Assembly (NCBI GenBank): GCA_019638775.1
Contig: JAHBTD010000001.1
Location: forward strand, 682,001 to 746,000
DNA: 64,000 nucleotides
Direction: 5' to 3'
Source: Fimbriimonadaceae bacterium
GTDB taxonomy: Bacteria; Armatimonadota; Fimbriimonadia; Fimbriimonadales; Fimbriimonadaceae
Part shown: piece by piece, positions 62,965 to 64,000 of the stretch
Layout: each line of letters opens with the position of its first letter
How positions within the stretch are numbered: position 1 is the first letter of the stretch
Program-made: the position numbers and the translations under genes
The notes under the pieces: model-generated
Databases searched by the model: none
What the model was told of the DNA's origin: nothing
Seen by the model: the letters and a program-made list of their open reading frames with translations, nothing else

Positions 62965-64000
62965 ATGAAGACCGCCTCTAACTTCGCCAAGTACGCTTTT
63001 GGCGTTCTCATCTACAACCTTTTCGTGATCGCTTGGGGTGTTGCCGTTCGTGCGACGGGATCGGGCGACGGGTGTGGACAGAACTGGCCCAATTGCGATG
63101 GCGCGGTCATCCCGATTTTCCACGACGCGGCGACCTTCCTTGAGTATGGTCACCGTGTCTCCACGATGATTTCTGGCTTGCTCGTGCTTGGAATGATGGC
63201 ATGGGCAATCGTCGGCTTCCCGAAAGGCCACATCGTTCGCAAGGCTTCCGCGGCAACGCTTTTCTTCCTCATTCTCGAAGCTCTTATTGGTCGAGAGTTG
63301 GTGATGAAGGGTTATGTCGTACACGACACGTCTGCGATGAGGGTGTTTTGGCTGTCGGTTCACCTTCTGAACACGCTCGTTTTCATTGGGTGTATCGCTG
63401 CAGTAGTCTTCTGGGCAAGCGGACATGCAACACCCAAGTTCAAGGGTCAGGGAGCGATTGGCTGGGCGATTGGTGCGGCAATCCTTGGCATGTTTGTGCT
63501 TGGCGTGAGCGGCGCGATGAGCGCCCTCGGCGACACGCTTTTCCCGAGCGACGGGCTGCTTAACGGCATCAAGCAAGATTTCACACCGGGCGTACACTTT
63601 CTGGTCAGCCTTCGTCCGCTTCACCCGCTGATTGCGACCTCTGTGGCTCTGTATATGATTCTGTTGGCAGGGTTGCTCGTGAAATTCCGACCCAGCGAAC
63701 ACGTAACGCGTGGCTCGAAGTGGGTCGTCGGATTGGTCATCGTACAGATGGCGATTGGAGTGGTCAATCTCCTGTTGCAGGCTCCGCTCGTGATGCAGCT
63801 GCTTCACCTTCTCGGTGCCGATCTGATGTGGCTCGCCTTCCTTTATCTGAGCATGTCGGCACTGGCGAGCAACGTTCAGCATACAGAGGAGTTCACAGAG
63901 GATCAGGAGCAGGCCCCAGAGCTGCATGGCATGGACCTCGTGAAGGCTTATGTTGCCCTCACTAAGCCCCGAGTCATCAGCCTTCTCCTCTTTACGACCT
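62965..64000 (+). CDS. heme A synthase fused to protoheme IX farnesyltransferase, 3' end outside window
   Basis: At least 345 residues. The first 305 are a CtaA/COX15-like membrane protein: ATGSGDGCGQNWPNCDG, EYGHRVSTMISGLLVLGM with a heme-binding His, and later VHLLNT and LLHLLGADLMW. After a hydrophilic linker (HTEEFTEDQEQAPELHG) the sequence VKAYVALTKPRVISLLLFTT is the typical start of CtaB/COX10, and the frame is open at the edge. Such a fusion is known in Thermus. It makes heme O and heme A for cytochrome oxidase. Confidence 0.9.
   Translation, partial: MKTASNFAKYAFGVLIYNLFVIAWGVAVRATGSGDGCGQNWPNCDGAVIPIFHDAATFLEYGHRVSTMISGLLVLGMMAWAIVGFPKGHIVRKASAATLFFLILEALIGRELVMKGYVVHDTSAMRVFWLSVHLLNTLVFIGCIAAVVFWASGHATPKFKGQGAIGWAIGAAILGMFVLGVSGAMSALGDTLFPSDGLLNGIKQDFTPGVHFLVSLRPLHPLIATSVALYMILLAGLLVKFRPSEHVTRGSKWVVGLVIVQMAIGVVNLLLQAPLVMQLLHLLGADLMWLAFLYLSMSALASNVQHTEEFTEDQEQAPELHGMDLVKAYVALTKPRVISLLLFTT

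Noticed and set aside
62857-63927. 356-codon minus-strand frame
   Set aside because: It lies opposite the clear CtaA sequence; composition is His/Arg/Gln-rich without any family pattern.

Overview
The window is a 64 kb piece of a bacterial chromosome with moderately high GC. The content suggests a free-living, aerobic, didermal lineage such as Fimbriimonadia (Armatimonadota). It has a type-II-pilin-like H-X9-DG protein, a DUF4127 protein, lipoproteins, an archaeal-type prolyl-tRNA synthetase and a heme A synthase joined to a farnesyltransferase. The lineage is an inference from gene content; no 16S or ribosomal protein gene is present. TGA works as an ordinary stop here, for example in the ATGA overlaps of the moxR operon.

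Layout. 1-3054 (minus): an ABC exporter operon (ATPase, permease, then a membrane-anchored protein leaving the window). 3194-10411: a Spy/LTXXQ-like lipoprotein, a tightly coupled MoxR/GT4/PpiC operon, and a large secreted Asp-box propeller protein. 10819-13859: an unknown protein, a histidine phosphatase and Lnt. 13982-14763: tRNA-Ser(TGA) and a TlpA-like protein with an in-frame TGA in its redox motif. 15221-21947: a secreted zincin with a Gly/Pro-rich partner, an SPFH protein with an Arc-like regulator, a DUF2786-like protein, DUF4127 and a TPR protein. 22083-29493: pilin-like protein, small lipoprotein, PEP carboxykinase, carbinolamine dehydratase, metallophosphatase, MarR and SRPBCC proteins, DUF554. 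30251-30733: an MsrA with an in-frame TGA at its catalytic position. 31064-34651: a sugar ABC importer without its ATPase. 34961-43563: FlgM-like protein, zinc-ribbon protein, glycosyltransferase, cysteine desulfurase, PlsC and a beta-helix protein. 44023-54018 (minus): a DivIC-like protein, pyruvate kinase, acyl-CoA dehydrogenase, GlyS, RmuC, a fluoride channel, YkvA, AraC and a ferredoxin-NADP reductase. 54083-64000: secreted proteins, HisG, ProS, a barrel-sandwich protein, a response regulator, a HIT protein and CtaA-CtaB.

The strongest observation is a pair of unlinked candidate selenoproteins. In the TlpA-like thioredoxin the motif reads W-[TGA]-G-P-C, and in MsrA it reads G-[TGA]-F-W-G. 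Each TGA replaces exactly the attacking cysteine, the frame continues with family-typical sequence on both sides, and each TGA is followed by a stem-loop whose apical-loop G lies 30 nt downstream, as expected for a bacterial SECIS. No sel genes lie in the window.

A second theme is the unusual repeat load. Almost every longer gap holds short tandem repeats, mostly heptanucleotides in several sequence families, or composite palindromic modules in units of about 185 bp. Two near-identical repeat blocks flank the DUF554 gene, one repeat supplies the apparent ribosome binding site of a permease, and a heptamer tract abuts or has replaced the start of a lipoprotein gene.
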